Origin: Drosophila pseudoobscura
Lineage: Eukaryota; Arthropoda; Insecta; Diptera; Drosophilidae
Direction: 5' to 3'
DNA length: 64,000 nt
Assembly: GCF_009870125.1 (NCBI RefSeq)
Contig: NC_046683.1
Location: 59,287,869-59,351,868, forward strand
The notes under the pieces are model-generated. The model was not told the DNA's origin. It made no database searches and saw only the letters and a program-made list of their open reading frames with translations. Made by a program: the position numbers and the translations under genes. Within the stretch, counting starts at the first letter, position 1. Each line of letters begins with the position of its first letter. Of this stretch, positions 33,922-43,957 are shown in pieces.

Positions 33922-36900
33922 TCACTTCATCAGCTCGCACATGAGATTCCGCAGGTAGACGTCCAGCTGGGCGTAGTCCAGCAGCGTATTGCGCACAATG
34001 TCCAGCAGCATGCTCGGCCAGAGCGTCTCCAGCTTGTGCAGCTTCTCCACCGCATTGCAGGTGTTCTCCAGCAGCAGGGCAAAGTGCTGCCTTCCCCGAT
34101 CCCTGGCACTGGGCGCCATTGCATTCGCGCCACCCTCACTGGCCCCTGCCGCTGTCGTTGGTGCGGCACTAGCAGGGGCCGCAGTTGCAGCATTCTTCTT
34201 CCACTGCAGGGCCTCCTTGCCCACGACGAGGCGCAGGGATTTATTGTCTGGCCGCAGGAGCCACTCCTTGGGCGACAGCTTGCTGGCCGTGCACGTCTCG
34301 TCCAGGCGGAGGCGGGCCAACAGCGGTTGGAGCATCACCTCGGGCATGGACCAGAGAACGAGATCCGAGAGTCCTGCATACATGGCATTGGCTGCCTCCA
34401 CCTCTGCTTCGGTCACCTCCTGGCCGTTCAGTTGCTTCAGACCCCAGTGGGACAGTCTGTAGATGGCGTACGCTCTCCAGGACGCCTTCGCGGTTATGCC
34501 GTTGCCCTCCGCATCGATGAGCAGGCTGCCCAGTCCCTGCAGCTCCGCCAGCCCGTTCAGCTGGCCGAGACAACTGATGTTCGTTTCCCGGAAGACAAAG
34601 TGCTCGGCGTGGGGGAAGCGCAGCTTGATCCTGCTCAGAACGGACACGATGCTGTTGAAGTTGATGTAGCTGAAATTGAGGGTATGCACGTCGTTGGCCT
34701 TGGCCGGGTTCCACTGCTTGTCGATGAACCGCAGCGCTCCCTGGCCGTAGATGTTCAGGTATCGGCCGCAGATCTCGATCAGGTAGTCGCCTCCCTGCTC
34801 CCTCTCTCGCTCCGCTGCACTCGGCTTCGACACGGTGATGGCTGCTGCAGGTGTGGCTCCTCCTCCAGCTGCGGGTCCTCCGCCTGTCGCCGCCGCTGTC
34901 GCTGACTCCCGCCCTCCAGCACTCCCGCTTGTCGGCGTCGACGCCTTGCTCTGGGACGGCACCACAGAGAGCGCATTGGGAGTGACTTTGGCGCGACCTG
35001 TGCTGTTGGAGCTGCTGCTGTTGCTCGTGCTGCTGCTCACGGTCTGAGCCCTCACCAAACTCCCTGCCATGTACCGCTTGGAGGCTCCGCCGCGATTTAT
35101 CTGCAGACCCAGCTGTGTGATGGGCGCGTGACGGGCACGCTGCTTACTGCTGGCCGGACGGCTGCCGCTGGAGCTCCCTGTGGCGGTGGATGGGGGCACG
35201 GGCAGCGTGGCCGTGGTGGACGGCGGCGGCGGATTGGGCGTGCAGCACGGCACAGAAGGGCCATGGGCAGCGGGTGGCGTCAGGGTGAGAGCTGGTGGGG
35301 AAGGCGAAGGCGTGGCAGCTGCAAGAGTCGTCGCAGTCTTTGCTCCGTCTTGTGTCGCAGGGGCAGGCGAAGAGCAGGTGGCATCGACTCCTCCCCCCAC
35401 CACCCTGTTGCAGTTCTCATCGATCTGCGGTGTGGTGGGCTTGTTCTTGCCTGCTCCTCCCTCCTCGTTGTCGGTGCTGTAGCAGCTGGAGCAAGAGTCC
35501 ACGTTGGGTCCCAGGCTGGAGGCCTCAGATGAGACGCCATCCTCCTCTGGCAGTTTCTTAGAAATGGGCGGCAGTTTGGTCAGCGCCTGCAGCTCGTCCA
35601 ACAGCTCCTTGGGCTGCTGCTGCTGTGACTCCTCGGACTCTGTTTCCGGCTCCTCGTTGGCAGTGCCCTCGTTGGACTCGTTGATCTTGGCCAGCTCGCT
35701 GGTGAGGCGGCTCTTGGGGCGACCCATGGTCTGCTGGGATCGCAGCAGCTCCCAGTTGGTGCGCGCATTCGAAATCACCTCCTCCCTGCGGATGGTGTGG
35801 TACGCCTCCGAGCTGCCGTGCGTCGACTGGGCCTGCTCCTTGTGCTGGCGCCAGGCGAGCGCCGCGCGACGCACCTGCTCTGTGATGGGCATCTGGCTGA
35901 GGGACTGCAGCAGGGGCAGATAAGACACCAGGAAGGACACACAGTCGCCGGCCAGGGACACGGGATTGTTCTCGATCGTCACCTCGAGGAGTCGCGAGGC
36001 GCGTGCTATGCTCGCCATATCGTCCACTTTGTGCAGCTCGTTGTGGCACAGCCACAGGCGCTCCAGAGCCACCAAATGCTGGAAGCCATTGATGCGCCGC
36101 AGCTTGTTCCGCTTGAGGTTCAGCTCCCGCAGGCAGCGGAGGCCCAGGAAGTCCTGCTGGTTGATCTGACGGATCTGATTCCCCGCGAGATTAAGGGACT
36201 TCAGCTGCTGTAGACAGTTGATGCGGCTGCCCAGGGTCGTCAGCTTGTTGCCGTGCAGGTCCAGCACGCGGAGCGAGTCCTTCAGGGAGGCCAGGCCGCC
36301 AATGTCCGTGATGCGGTTCTTGCCCAACAGCAGCACTGAGAGCACTGGGAGTCCGTCCAGGTTGGCTATCCGCTCGATTTGGTTGTCGTAGAGATCGAGG
36401 AAGACCAACTGCTGGAAGATGCTGCCGTAGCTGGCACTGAGACTCAGCTGCTTGTTCTTGATGCTCAGCTGCTCCAGCGGGCAGCTGGAGGCAGCACTGG
36501 GCTCCTCCTCTTCGCCCAGTCCCCCACACAGCGATAGAGTGCTGCCATTCAGGGCGCTGCTCTCGTCGCAGCTCTGCAGGATGCTCCCAGCCAATGCTCC
36601 GCCTCCGCCTCCTGTGGCCTTCAACAAGGCCCTTCGCTGCATGAGCTGCTGTTGGTGCTTCATCGCCTGCAGACTGCTGGACATGAAGCTCTTGGACTTC
36701 TCCATGCCATAGCGCATTCTCAGAGCGGGCGGTGGCGTGAGCTGCGCCTGGCCATAGTTGTAGCCTCGCTTGGGCAGCTTCGAGCGTCCGGCTCCTCCTC
36801 CGTTGATGGCCAGGGCTTGGGTGGTCAGAGGACTGCCCGAATTCGGACTTCCGCCTGACTTGGGCGACAGATGATGGTTCTGCGGATTCCCGGCATTGGT

Positions 36901-37980
36901 CATGGCACGCGTCAATCGTGGTCCCTGCTGATGTCCCCGCAGGCCAGAGCGGCGTTTGTGCACGCCCAGATCGGATCCCTCCTTGGTACTCCCGTTGGTG
37001 TGGTTGTGGCTGTTGTATTCTGAGGGAACGGGAGATCGCGCTTTAGAGGAAGATTCGTTTAGAGACGAATACTTACCATCCCTTGGCGTGGACACTGCTG
37101 GTGGTGGAGGAGGAGGTACTGGCGGTGGCGGCGGGGGCAGCTCCTTGGGTATGTGGAAGGTGTTGATAAGATTGTGCTGCAGCGACAGCAGCCGGAGATT
37201 GGGCTCCTGCTCGAAGATGGGAATGGCCGTGAGGCCGCGGCGATCGTAGTTGATGCGATCGGGCAGTTCCTCGCGCTCCTTGGCCAGCCGCTGAATCCGG
37301 CAGATGCCATTCGGCTGCGGTGTGACAATTGCTCCGCTCACCAGCGTCCCTCCAGTGCTGCCCACCAGCGTGTTGGGCGTGGCAGCGGACGTGGCCGGGC
37401 GGCAGTTGTTCGAGGCCGCCGAGGAGGAGGTGGACTTGGAGCGTTGACGGGTGATGCCCACCCCACGGTGCAGATTCCGGTGCTGATTGCGCAGCTGAGC
37501 GGCGGTCCCGTAGCTGCGCTTCAACTGTTGCTGCTGCTGCTGGGGATGACCCACTTGGAGCTGTTCCGCTTGCTGTTGATGATGGTGATGCTGCTGCTGC
37601 TGCTGCTGCTGTTGGTATTGGGCTGCTGCGGCGGCGGCGGTGGAGGGCACTGGATGCCGCTTCTGGATGACATTGTGGCTTAGGGTGCTATGGGAGCGAC
37701 CAATAGGACGCCGGCGAAGTCGTTGATTAAAACTAGGAACGAACGGTTCGATTTTCAGCAAAGATGTTTGAGGTAAGTAGTTCTGTTGTTGTTGTTGTTG
37801 TTGAAGTTGTGGCGACGTGGTTGTTGCACCATTGACGGCGGCTGATGTTGCAACGGATGTTGTGGGGAGAACTGTGGCTGGGACGGGTGCTGGTGTAGGT
37901 GTAGGTGCTGGCGACGGGGACGGCGACTCCGGCGCCTCATCGTGGAGTGTGGAGTACTGCCTGCTGCGGCATTTGGCCAT
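33922..37980 (-). CDS. Large leucine-rich-repeat protein similar to LRRC49, about 1,333 aa after splicing
   Basis: An open frame runs from 38142 to 33922, but its first codon there is GTG. The first ATG in frame, in good context, is at 37980-37978, so I start there. A consensus 57-nt intron (37076-37020, donor GTAAGT, acceptor TTCCCTCAG) sits in frame and probably should be removed, giving about 1,333 residues. The N-terminal part is low complexity: glutamine and histidine runs, and proline runs near 37090-37140. The centre holds about seven short LRRs (LDLYDNQIERI, LLLGKNRITDI, LDLHGNKL, LNLAGNQI, LNLKRNKL), at about 36430-35900. This order and the DLYDNQI/LGKNRI motifs recall vertebrate LRRC49, a tubulin polyglutamylase complex subunit. 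A long Ser/Thr/Pro-rich linker and a conserved globular C terminus (from about ERGGDYLIEICGRYLNIYGQG) follow. Orthology and function are inference. Confidence 0.85.
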   Translation of the reverse strand: MAKCRSRQYSTLHDEAPESPSPSPAPTPTPAPVPATVLPTTSVATSAAVNGATTTSPQLQQQQQQQNYLPQTSLLKIEPFVPSFNQRLRRRPIGRSHSTLSHNVIQKRHPVPSTAAAAAAQYQQQQQQQQHHHHQQQAEQLQVGHPQQQQQQLKRSYGTAAQLRNQHRNLHRGVGITRQRSKSTSSSAASNNCRPATSAATPNTLVGSTGGTLVSGAIVTPQPNGICRIQRLAKEREELPDRINYDRRGLTAIPIFEQEPNLRLLSLQHNLINTFHIPKELPPPPPPVPPPPPPAVSTPRDGKYSSLNESSSKARSPVPSEYNSHNHTNGSTKEGSDLGVHKRRSGLRGHQQGPRLTRAMTNAGNPQNHHLSPKSGGSPNSGSPLTTQALAINGGGAGRSKLPKRGYNYGQAQLTPPPALRMRYGMEKSKSFMSSSLQAMKHQQQLMQRRALLKATGGGGGALAGSILQSCDESSALNGSTLSLCGGLGEEEEPSAASSCPLEQLSIKNKQLSLSASYGSIFQQLVFLDLYDNQIERIANLDGLPVLSVLLLGKNRITDIGGLASLKDSLRVLDLHGNKLTTLGSRINCLQQLKSLNLAGNQIRQINQQDFLGLRCLRELNLKRNKLRRINGFQHLVALERLWLCHNELHKVDDMASIARASRLLEVTIENNPVSLAGDCVSFLVSYLPLLQSLSQMPITEQVRRAALAWRQHKEQAQSTHGSSEAYHTIRREEVISNARTNWELLRSQQTMGRPKSRLTSELAKINESNEGTANEEPETESEESQQQQPKELLDELQALTKLPPISKKLPEEDGVSSEASSLGPNVDSCSSCYSTDNEEGGAGKNKPTTPQIDENCNRVVGGGVDATCSSPAPATQDGAKTATTLAAATPSPSPPALTLTPPAAHGPSVPCCTPNPPPPSTTATLPVPPSTATGSSSGSRPASSKQRARHAPITQLGLQINRGGASKRYMAGSLVRAQTVSSSTSNSSSSNSTGRAKVTPNALSVVPSQSKASTPTSGSAGGRESATAAATGGGPAAGGGATPAAAITVSKPSAAEREREQGGDYLIEICGRYLNIYGQGALRFIDKQWNPAKANDVHTLNFSYINFNSIVSVLSRIKLRFPHAEHFVFRETNISCLGQLNGLAELQGLGSLLIDAEGNGITAKASWRAYAIYRLSHWGLKQLNGQEVTEAEVEAANAMYAGLSDLVLWSMPEVMLQPLLARLRLDETCTASKLSPKEWLLRPDNKSLRLVVGKEALQWKKNAATAAPASAAPTTAAGASEGGANAMAPSARDRGRQHFALLLENTCNAVEKLHKLETLWPSMLLDIVRNTLLDYAQLDVYLRNLMCELMK
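37020..37076 (-). other. In-frame 57-nt intron within the LRRC49-like reading frame
   Basis: Minus-strand donor GATG|GTAAGTATTC and acceptor GTTCCCTCAG|AATAC flank 57 nt with no stop codon. A CTCTAAA branch-like site precedes the acceptor. If spliced, TPRD joins to EYNSHN. If retained, 19 serine-rich residues are added. The length is typical of short fly introns. Confidence 0.75.
37580..37620. repeat. Trinucleotide run encoding polyglutamine in the LRRC49-like gene
   Basis: A CTG run on the plus strand (CAG on the coding strand) encodes a glutamine tract next to a histidine run (HHHH). Other shorter glutamine runs occur near 37530-37550 and 37785-37805. Length is likely to vary between individuals. 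Confidence 0.85.
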
Positions 37981-40218
37981 GGAGATCAGCGTGCGACGCC
38001 TGGCATGTGTTGCCGCCGCCGTCGCCGTCGTTGTCCTTGGCTGCCCTTGTCCTTGTCCTTGCACCTGCACCAGCGCCTGTCCCTGGCCCTGGCTCTGCCC
38101 CTGCACCACACCCTGGGCCGTTGCCGTGCGTGCGACTTCCACCTTCGAGTTTCATAATAGTTCTATCCGAGCGAGCGACTCCGCGAGAGCTTCCGACATG
38201 GTTCAAAGTGCTTTCCCGATTTCCTCCTCTCTCCCGAGCGAGCGCTTCCTAGCGTTGCATAATATGGGAGTATGGGGGAGACTGCAGATGCAAAATCCTT
38301 AAGTCGAAACCATGGACCCTCTAGCCTCTAGCCAAGTACTCACCGAAAAGAGATGCAAGTGCCGTCCAAGTCCAATTCCAATTCCAATTCCAGTGGAGAG
38401 GAGCCCAGATATGTATGCCGCGCACCTGGTTCGGTTATCTAATTTGCGATTGCATTCGGATTATGGATTACACAGATACAGTGCACAGATACTGTAACTT
38501 TTGGAGAAGCTCTCCTCTCCTCTTTTCGCTCCACTTTCCACTTTCCACTTTCGACTCTCCACTTGAGGCGGGCGCTCTGGTTCCGTTCCGTTCCGTTCCG
38601 TTGCAGTGGCTGCTTCCTGGCGCTTCTCTCCCTCTACTATCCACTCTGCTCGTGGTTTTTCTCTCTTCCGCCCAAATTTTGGTTCAGTTTTAGTTGACTT
38701 TTTGTTGTTTTTTTGTTGTTGTTGGTGTTTTTATTTTTTTCAGTCTTTTGGGGTATTCCTACTCGAATGTTTTTTCGAGTCGCGTCTCTGGCTCTGGCAC
38801 TGCCACTGGCACTGGCACTGGCAACGGGTCTGGTCTGGTCTGGCTGGGGCTCAAGCCTAAGCCCTCGCCCTGGGCCTGGGCCTGTGCCTGGGTCTCTGGG
38901 CATGTTTTATTAGTTTGTTTATTCGGGTTATACATATACATATTGGCGCGGTTGCCATAGACTTGTACTATGTACCTGGTGCAGTTAGGAGACAGTCGCG
39001 TCGCGTCGCCTCGTTGTCCTTATTCTACACACCGTTCTCCCTCCCGCCTCCCGACTCCCGCATCCCGCATCGCGCTCCTGCTCCGCATTCACATTTAGCT
39101 ATTGCCTATTGCCTATTGCTTCGTGATTTCTGTTATTAGTTTGTTTATTTAAAGCTCTTTTGGAGGCAATATACTAGTACCTGGTTGAGGTTGAGGCACA
39201 CGGTAAAGGCGTCCTACTACCACATCACCAGGACGACTGACAGCTAGACAGACACACATATCCACATTCACATCCACATCCACATCCACATCCAGCGCAC
39301 ATGTCTATGGGGCTTGTTGCTGGTGCCACTGCTTTCGCTTCTAAACATACCAAAACATTGGATTTACTGGGCTGCAGGCGGTACACCGCAATTGCTAGAG
39401 TCCATGGGAAATCATCCCAGGAATGAAGGCAATAGAAATGCAGTTGCACTTACATACAGATTAGGAATTGGCTTAAATTCTTCTGAAAACAAAAGTTGAA
39501 GGTTGAAGTACACATTGTCGTCGAGAAAGGTGAATTACAGCTCATGAATTGAATTTGCATGGAAACACGATCAGGATGTTGCAATTGTAAGCCAAAAAGT
39601 CTCCTTTTCAATCTTGATTTTACACCAAATAACAAAGGAAAAAGACAAACTGCGGCAATGTGTACACACTTTCCCACCACTCCGCTGATCAATTGTGGTG
39701 TAGTACGTGGTCTCTCGCAGAAAATTTGATTTTTTCTTTGTTTTGTAGTGTTCTCTTCATTCACCTTGGCCGTGTGCACTTTGGGGGGAAAAGTCGTTTG
39801 CATTAAAAACCCATTTCGCGGCTTTTCATTGCTGTTGTTGTTGCTTGTGGAAACATTTCTGATTTGCGTATGGCCCGCCACCGCTGCCGATGTCGCTGTC
39901 GCTGCTGCTGTCGCTGTCGCTGCCGTCGACTATCCAGAAAGCAGCGAAGGGAACACGCACATATACTACATAATTGCCTGCCATCGTAATGGTTCACGTG
40001 CCAGCCAAGTGAGTGGTTTTTGGTTGCTTTGCTCTGCTCCGCTCCGCTCCTCTCCGCTCGTGCGAAATATGCAAAAGTTAAGCGACAACCACAGGCGGGT
40101 GGCGAGGGAGACGCGACGGCAGACCTGCAGGGAATGCGCAGCGGTGGTGTGCTCTGCCACACACCTAAACAATTAGCCAAGTCTACAGCTGGGAGCGAAG
40201 AGTGCCACAAAAGGAAAT

Positions 40219-40239
40219 GGGGGGGGGGGGGGGGGGGGG
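40219..40239 (+). repeat. Homopolymer run of 21 G
   Basis: Twenty-one consecutive G residues. Such runs are rare in fly DNA, can form G-quadruplexes, and are prone to sequencing-length error. Confidence 0.9.
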
Positions 40240-40936
40240 TTGCCTGATAGATCCATCGAAGACGCTGCAACAATTCGAGTTTAATTGATGCCAGTGCCAC
40301 TGCCACAGCAACGGCAACGGCAACAGCAACAAAAATCGAATGTGCCAAAGCTCGGAGGAGTGTGCGTGCGCTGGCATTTATGAGGCCCCAGTGCTGCTCG
40401 CTCTGGCCGTGGAGAAAGAAAGCTGTCGGGGCTCCTTTCGGGTCGTTTCTGCCTGCCAGACAGGACAATAACTAAGCCGTTGATTGGCAGGCAGGCAGGC
40501 CAGGTGCGAGCGGTGTCTCCTATTAAAGTCTCACTTTTCGCCTCTGCCAGACTGCGCCTGATTGGTGCAATCAGTCTTGTCTATGCGTTCAATGAACTTG
40601 CCTCGTGTTGCAACAAGTGGCAAGAGCTTGAAGCTTCTGGGAAATCTTTACAAATCTATTTCAAGGAACGATTGGAAGGAGATGTCCTCGATCTAGTATG
40701 TAGCCTTCCCCACTTATGTGGAACCTGTGAATTCCCCAGCTACTGGTAGCTACTAGCTACCACTGGGGTCAAACTGATTAATTCCCTTATTTGTTTTTGG
40801 TCCGTGCGCTCTTCGCTGCTCTTCCTACTTGATTAATTATAAATAAACCCAGCAGAAAAGACAACAGCAACAGCAACAGCAAAAATTAACAATAATAAAG
40901 CGCGTTTCAGTCTTAATGTATGATTGTGTGGGTGGT

Positions 40937-40986
40937 TGTGTTTGTGTGTGTGTGTGTGTGTGGTGTGGGAGGGGGGGGGGGGGGGG
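40937..40986 (+). repeat. GT microsatellite followed by 16 consecutive G
   Basis: A GT run ends in GGTGTGGGA and then sixteen G at 40971-40986. It is the second long G tract within 750 bp. Confidence 0.9.
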
Positions 40987-42354
40987 TGTGCATGTGTAAA
41001 TTATTCATAACGGTATTATCAGCTTTTCTGCGCGCTGCCAGACTGATTAAATTGGCCACGTCGGGGGCCAAGCCAAGGCAAAAACGGGGGAGAGCGGAGC
41101 AAAGCACTTCGACAGAGGGCGCCAAAAGCTAATGATGATACTCACACACACACACACACACACACTAAGTGTGTTTGGGTGTGACCTCTGGGTGGTGGGG
41201 GTGTCAGCTCATGGCATGTTAAACAGGAGGTATATTAACTGGGTGTTTTTTGCCCCCACGCTTCACCCTCCATCGATCCCCTTGTGGCCTGAAAAGCACC
41301 TGAAATACGGCTGCCCCTGTTGCGATCTGCCCCACCTTCTGGTTAATATACCTTGAGCTGACATTCTCGTGCTCTCCGCTGTGCGCGCTATTTATCAACT
41401 CCGGCCGACTCGCATGTCCCCGTTACTGTCCTCTCCGCCGATCCAACCCATTCAGTGTGTGGTCAGGGACAATTGCAGCAGCGAGCTGTAATTATTAAAA
41501 AGTATATAACAACAGCAACAACAATCGAGATAATGAGCCCAAGAACAACACAGCACAGGGGATGGGCGGGGGGCTTTCGAGCGGAAAGCGAAAGTGAAAA
41601 TGTTGCAAAAGGTTGGAGAGCAGACAAAGGAAAGACCAAAGGTTGAACGCTATCGTGGCTCCCCTCAGTCCACCCAGTCGGCCACACATCCGCCTGCCGT
41701 CTGATTCCGCCGTCTCTGCTGCACTCGTTATCTAGAGCAGCGGCGGGGACATGCTCCTCACGCAAAAGCCTGCAAAATTAATGGCCAACAAGGATGTCAA
41801 CAGCAGCGGCAACAACCACAGAGAGAGCTACAACGGTAAATAGCGCTAACCAGGCTCCTGGGTTAAGTTTACATCCATCGCAGCAGGACAAACGGACCGC
41901 CAATGCTGCAACAATGCTGCAAGTGCAACAGCAGGAGGAGCAGCAAGAGCAGCAGAGGAGCACCAGTGCGGCAGGCAAAGGAAAACTTTGATAAAACATT
42001 AAAGAGGGAAATGGAAAAAATCCCTTAAGAATGAAGAAAGGAAACGTGAAAAGACTGCGCCCAGGCATTCGGACGTATTAGATTCGGTGGCAGGGGTTAA
42101 AGGTCAACTTCCCTGCCTCCCACACTCCCCCCTTCAATGCGTCAGAATAATCAATGTAAGCCGCCACCGCAAAAGCAATGCACTATCATCGATGCACTAT
42201 GTGCTGCTCCGTCTGCGGTGATGCTAATATCAAAATGCTGCCGACCCAGACGACCGCAGTAATTGAAACATTTGGAAGCGTCACCCAACATACCAGACAC
42301 CAGAGGCAGATGTAAACGATTTTGTACAGCTTAAGGTATAATGTATGCCTAGTA

Positions 42355-42360
42355 TTTAAT
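42355..42360 (-). terminator. Poly(A) signal ATTAAA for the small coiled-coil gene
   Basis: The minus strand reads ATTAAA about 35 bp beyond the stop codon at 42396-42398. It is the common variant signal in a suitable place. Confidence 0.5.
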
Positions 42361-42395
42361 CGTATTTTGTTCAGTTTTCATTACAGGGAAGGCAA

Positions 42396-43957
42396 TCAGT
42401 CAGCTGACTGCAGTTTTCTGCTGCTTCCCCTTGGAAATCGTAGAAACCGGGATCGCTTGCTAGTGGTCACGCTCGCACCCGTGCCAGACTCCAGCTGGAT
42501 GTAGTCCTTCCCGCTGGAAGCCACTTCCAGCTCGCTTCCGTTGAGTATTTGTGCTACGTGCGCCTCGTCGATTGTGCCTTTGAATATCAAAGGATATGGC
42601 CATTCGTGGCATATCGTGGGACCACTATAGTCGCGCAGTGTCTCGATCAGCTTATCCAGGCGCAGCATCTCCTCGTGGTCATCGTTGAGGGCCCTCACCT
42701 CGTCCAGCAAAGCGGCCACATTGGATTCGAGCACCTGGAGAGTGTGACTAGAAATTAGATTAGCTGAAAAATCGCTTATTTTGCTCGATTTGCTTTGAGC
42801 AATGTGTGAATGAACGGGGTCGGACGGGGTGTGGTGGGTTGGGGTGGAGTGGTCGTTCGTGAAGGCAGTACCCGTGCAGTGGTGTCGGATTACATTGACA
42901 GTAACTACGACGGCGTTACGGTCATTGATAGTCGCTTCGCCTGGGCCACTGCCCATTCTGTCCGTCCATCGTCTGTTATTTTGCCGCATTCGGCGTTGTC
43001 TGCGGCTCGGATTTCCGCTACAAAATCTTGTCACGGGCCTCGTCAATGTCGGGTCTATTAGAACCCAATTAGCAAAGTCTCTGAACCCGGGAAACTAAGC
43101 TCATGTTCGATGCATGTTAGAGGGAGGCTCGAGGGCCCCTCCATCCTCATGTTAGCCTACGGCCCTAACGGCTTTCTCTAATTAGCGGTCCAAGTAATCA
43201 CTGCACCCCCTATCGACAACCCCCTCCCCCTCCTCATTATAGCCCAGACATTCTAACATTTCGTTCCCAATAGAGGGGCTATAATTGCATTAACAGGTCC
43301 CAAAACTGTGTCGCAACTGTTAACAGCGGGCTGCTAGAGGGAATGTTACGCTAGATAACAGCGGGTGTGGGAGATACACTTGCGGTGAAAATAATAGCTA
43401 CACCTTTACAAGTCTTTACAGTCTCAAATATTCAATGGCAGAATATTTCGATATTTTTATTCGTTCGATAATGCTTTAAGGTACTTAGTACTTAGCCCAT
43501 ACATTAGTACTGTAGTGTACCTGTTGCTACGAACTCAAGTGTATGAACAACAGACGGGGATCGAGAGCGAGAGAGATAACGAAATTGGAACGGAATGCAG
43601 CCAGAGAGAGGCATTGCACGTACATAGGTAGGGGTAACATTTACAGCTGCTGGCCGATAACATTCGGCAGCATTAAATGCAAACAAGTGTCACTCTGTGG
43701 TCGAGCGGATTACAACACTTGTTTGTGTGTGGGGTCAAAGATCCGAGCTGGGACAAAATGCAGCAGGCAAGGAAAAGGGACGGGGAAAGGGACAGCGACA
43801 GGGACAGGGACAGGGATAGAGAGTGTTCAATTACCAAAAACTCAATATGCAAATTAATAACACATTTTAGCACTTGACGTACACGACCGCGCAAACTTTC
43901 AACGCTGTGCAGCAGCTGCCGGCGACGCTGCACCGCCGTGCTAATTGGCGACGTCAT
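42396..43957 (-). CDS. Two-exon gene for a 137-residue coiled-coil protein, family unknown
   Basis: Reconstructed from two pieces. Exon 1 is 43957-43883, from the ATG to donor CGT|GTACGT, 25 residues beginning MTSPISTAVQRRRQLL. Exon 2 is 42734-42396, with branch-like CTAATCTAAT and acceptor CACTCTCCAG, 112 residues then a stop. Both ends are phase 0. The intron is about 1.15 kb. Exon 2 begins VLESNVAALLDEVRALNDDH, and the leucine heptads of the two exons run on from one another, so a continuous coiled coil of about 55 residues is predicted. A compact segment (HEWPYPLIFKGTIDEAHVA) and a short basic tail follow. There is no signal peptide or membrane segment. I do not recognise the family. Exon 2 is convincing as coding. 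The choice of exon 1 is less certain. Confidence 0.6.

Larger units (their letters stand above)
38143..42395. other. Upstream and intergenic DNA with simple repeats, no gene recognised
   Basis: It probably holds the 5' leader and promoter of the LRRC49-like gene. I see (TTCCG)n at 38581-38602, alternating short tracts such as CTGGCACTGGCACTGG near 38795-38825, a 21-nt G run at 40219-40239, a GT repeat joined to a 16-nt G run at 40937-40986, and a CA repeat at 41142-41165. The reading frames here are short or low complexity. One at 40480-40749 (+) has a fairly protein-like middle but no supporting context. Confidence 0.5.

Noticed and set aside
37937..38206. An overlapping ATG-started frame upstream of the LRRC49-like gene
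   Set aside because: It is out of frame with the gene, made of GAGAGP-type low complexity, and at most a leader frame.
40480..40749. An 89-codon plus-strand frame with a protein-like middle
   Set aside because: No splice sites, start context or partner exon were found. Its ends read into repeats and the composition is within chance.
43010..43110. A possible tRNA-like stretch near AGAACCCAATTAGCAAAGTCTC
   Set aside because: No consistent cloverleaf and no B-box consensus could be found on either strand.
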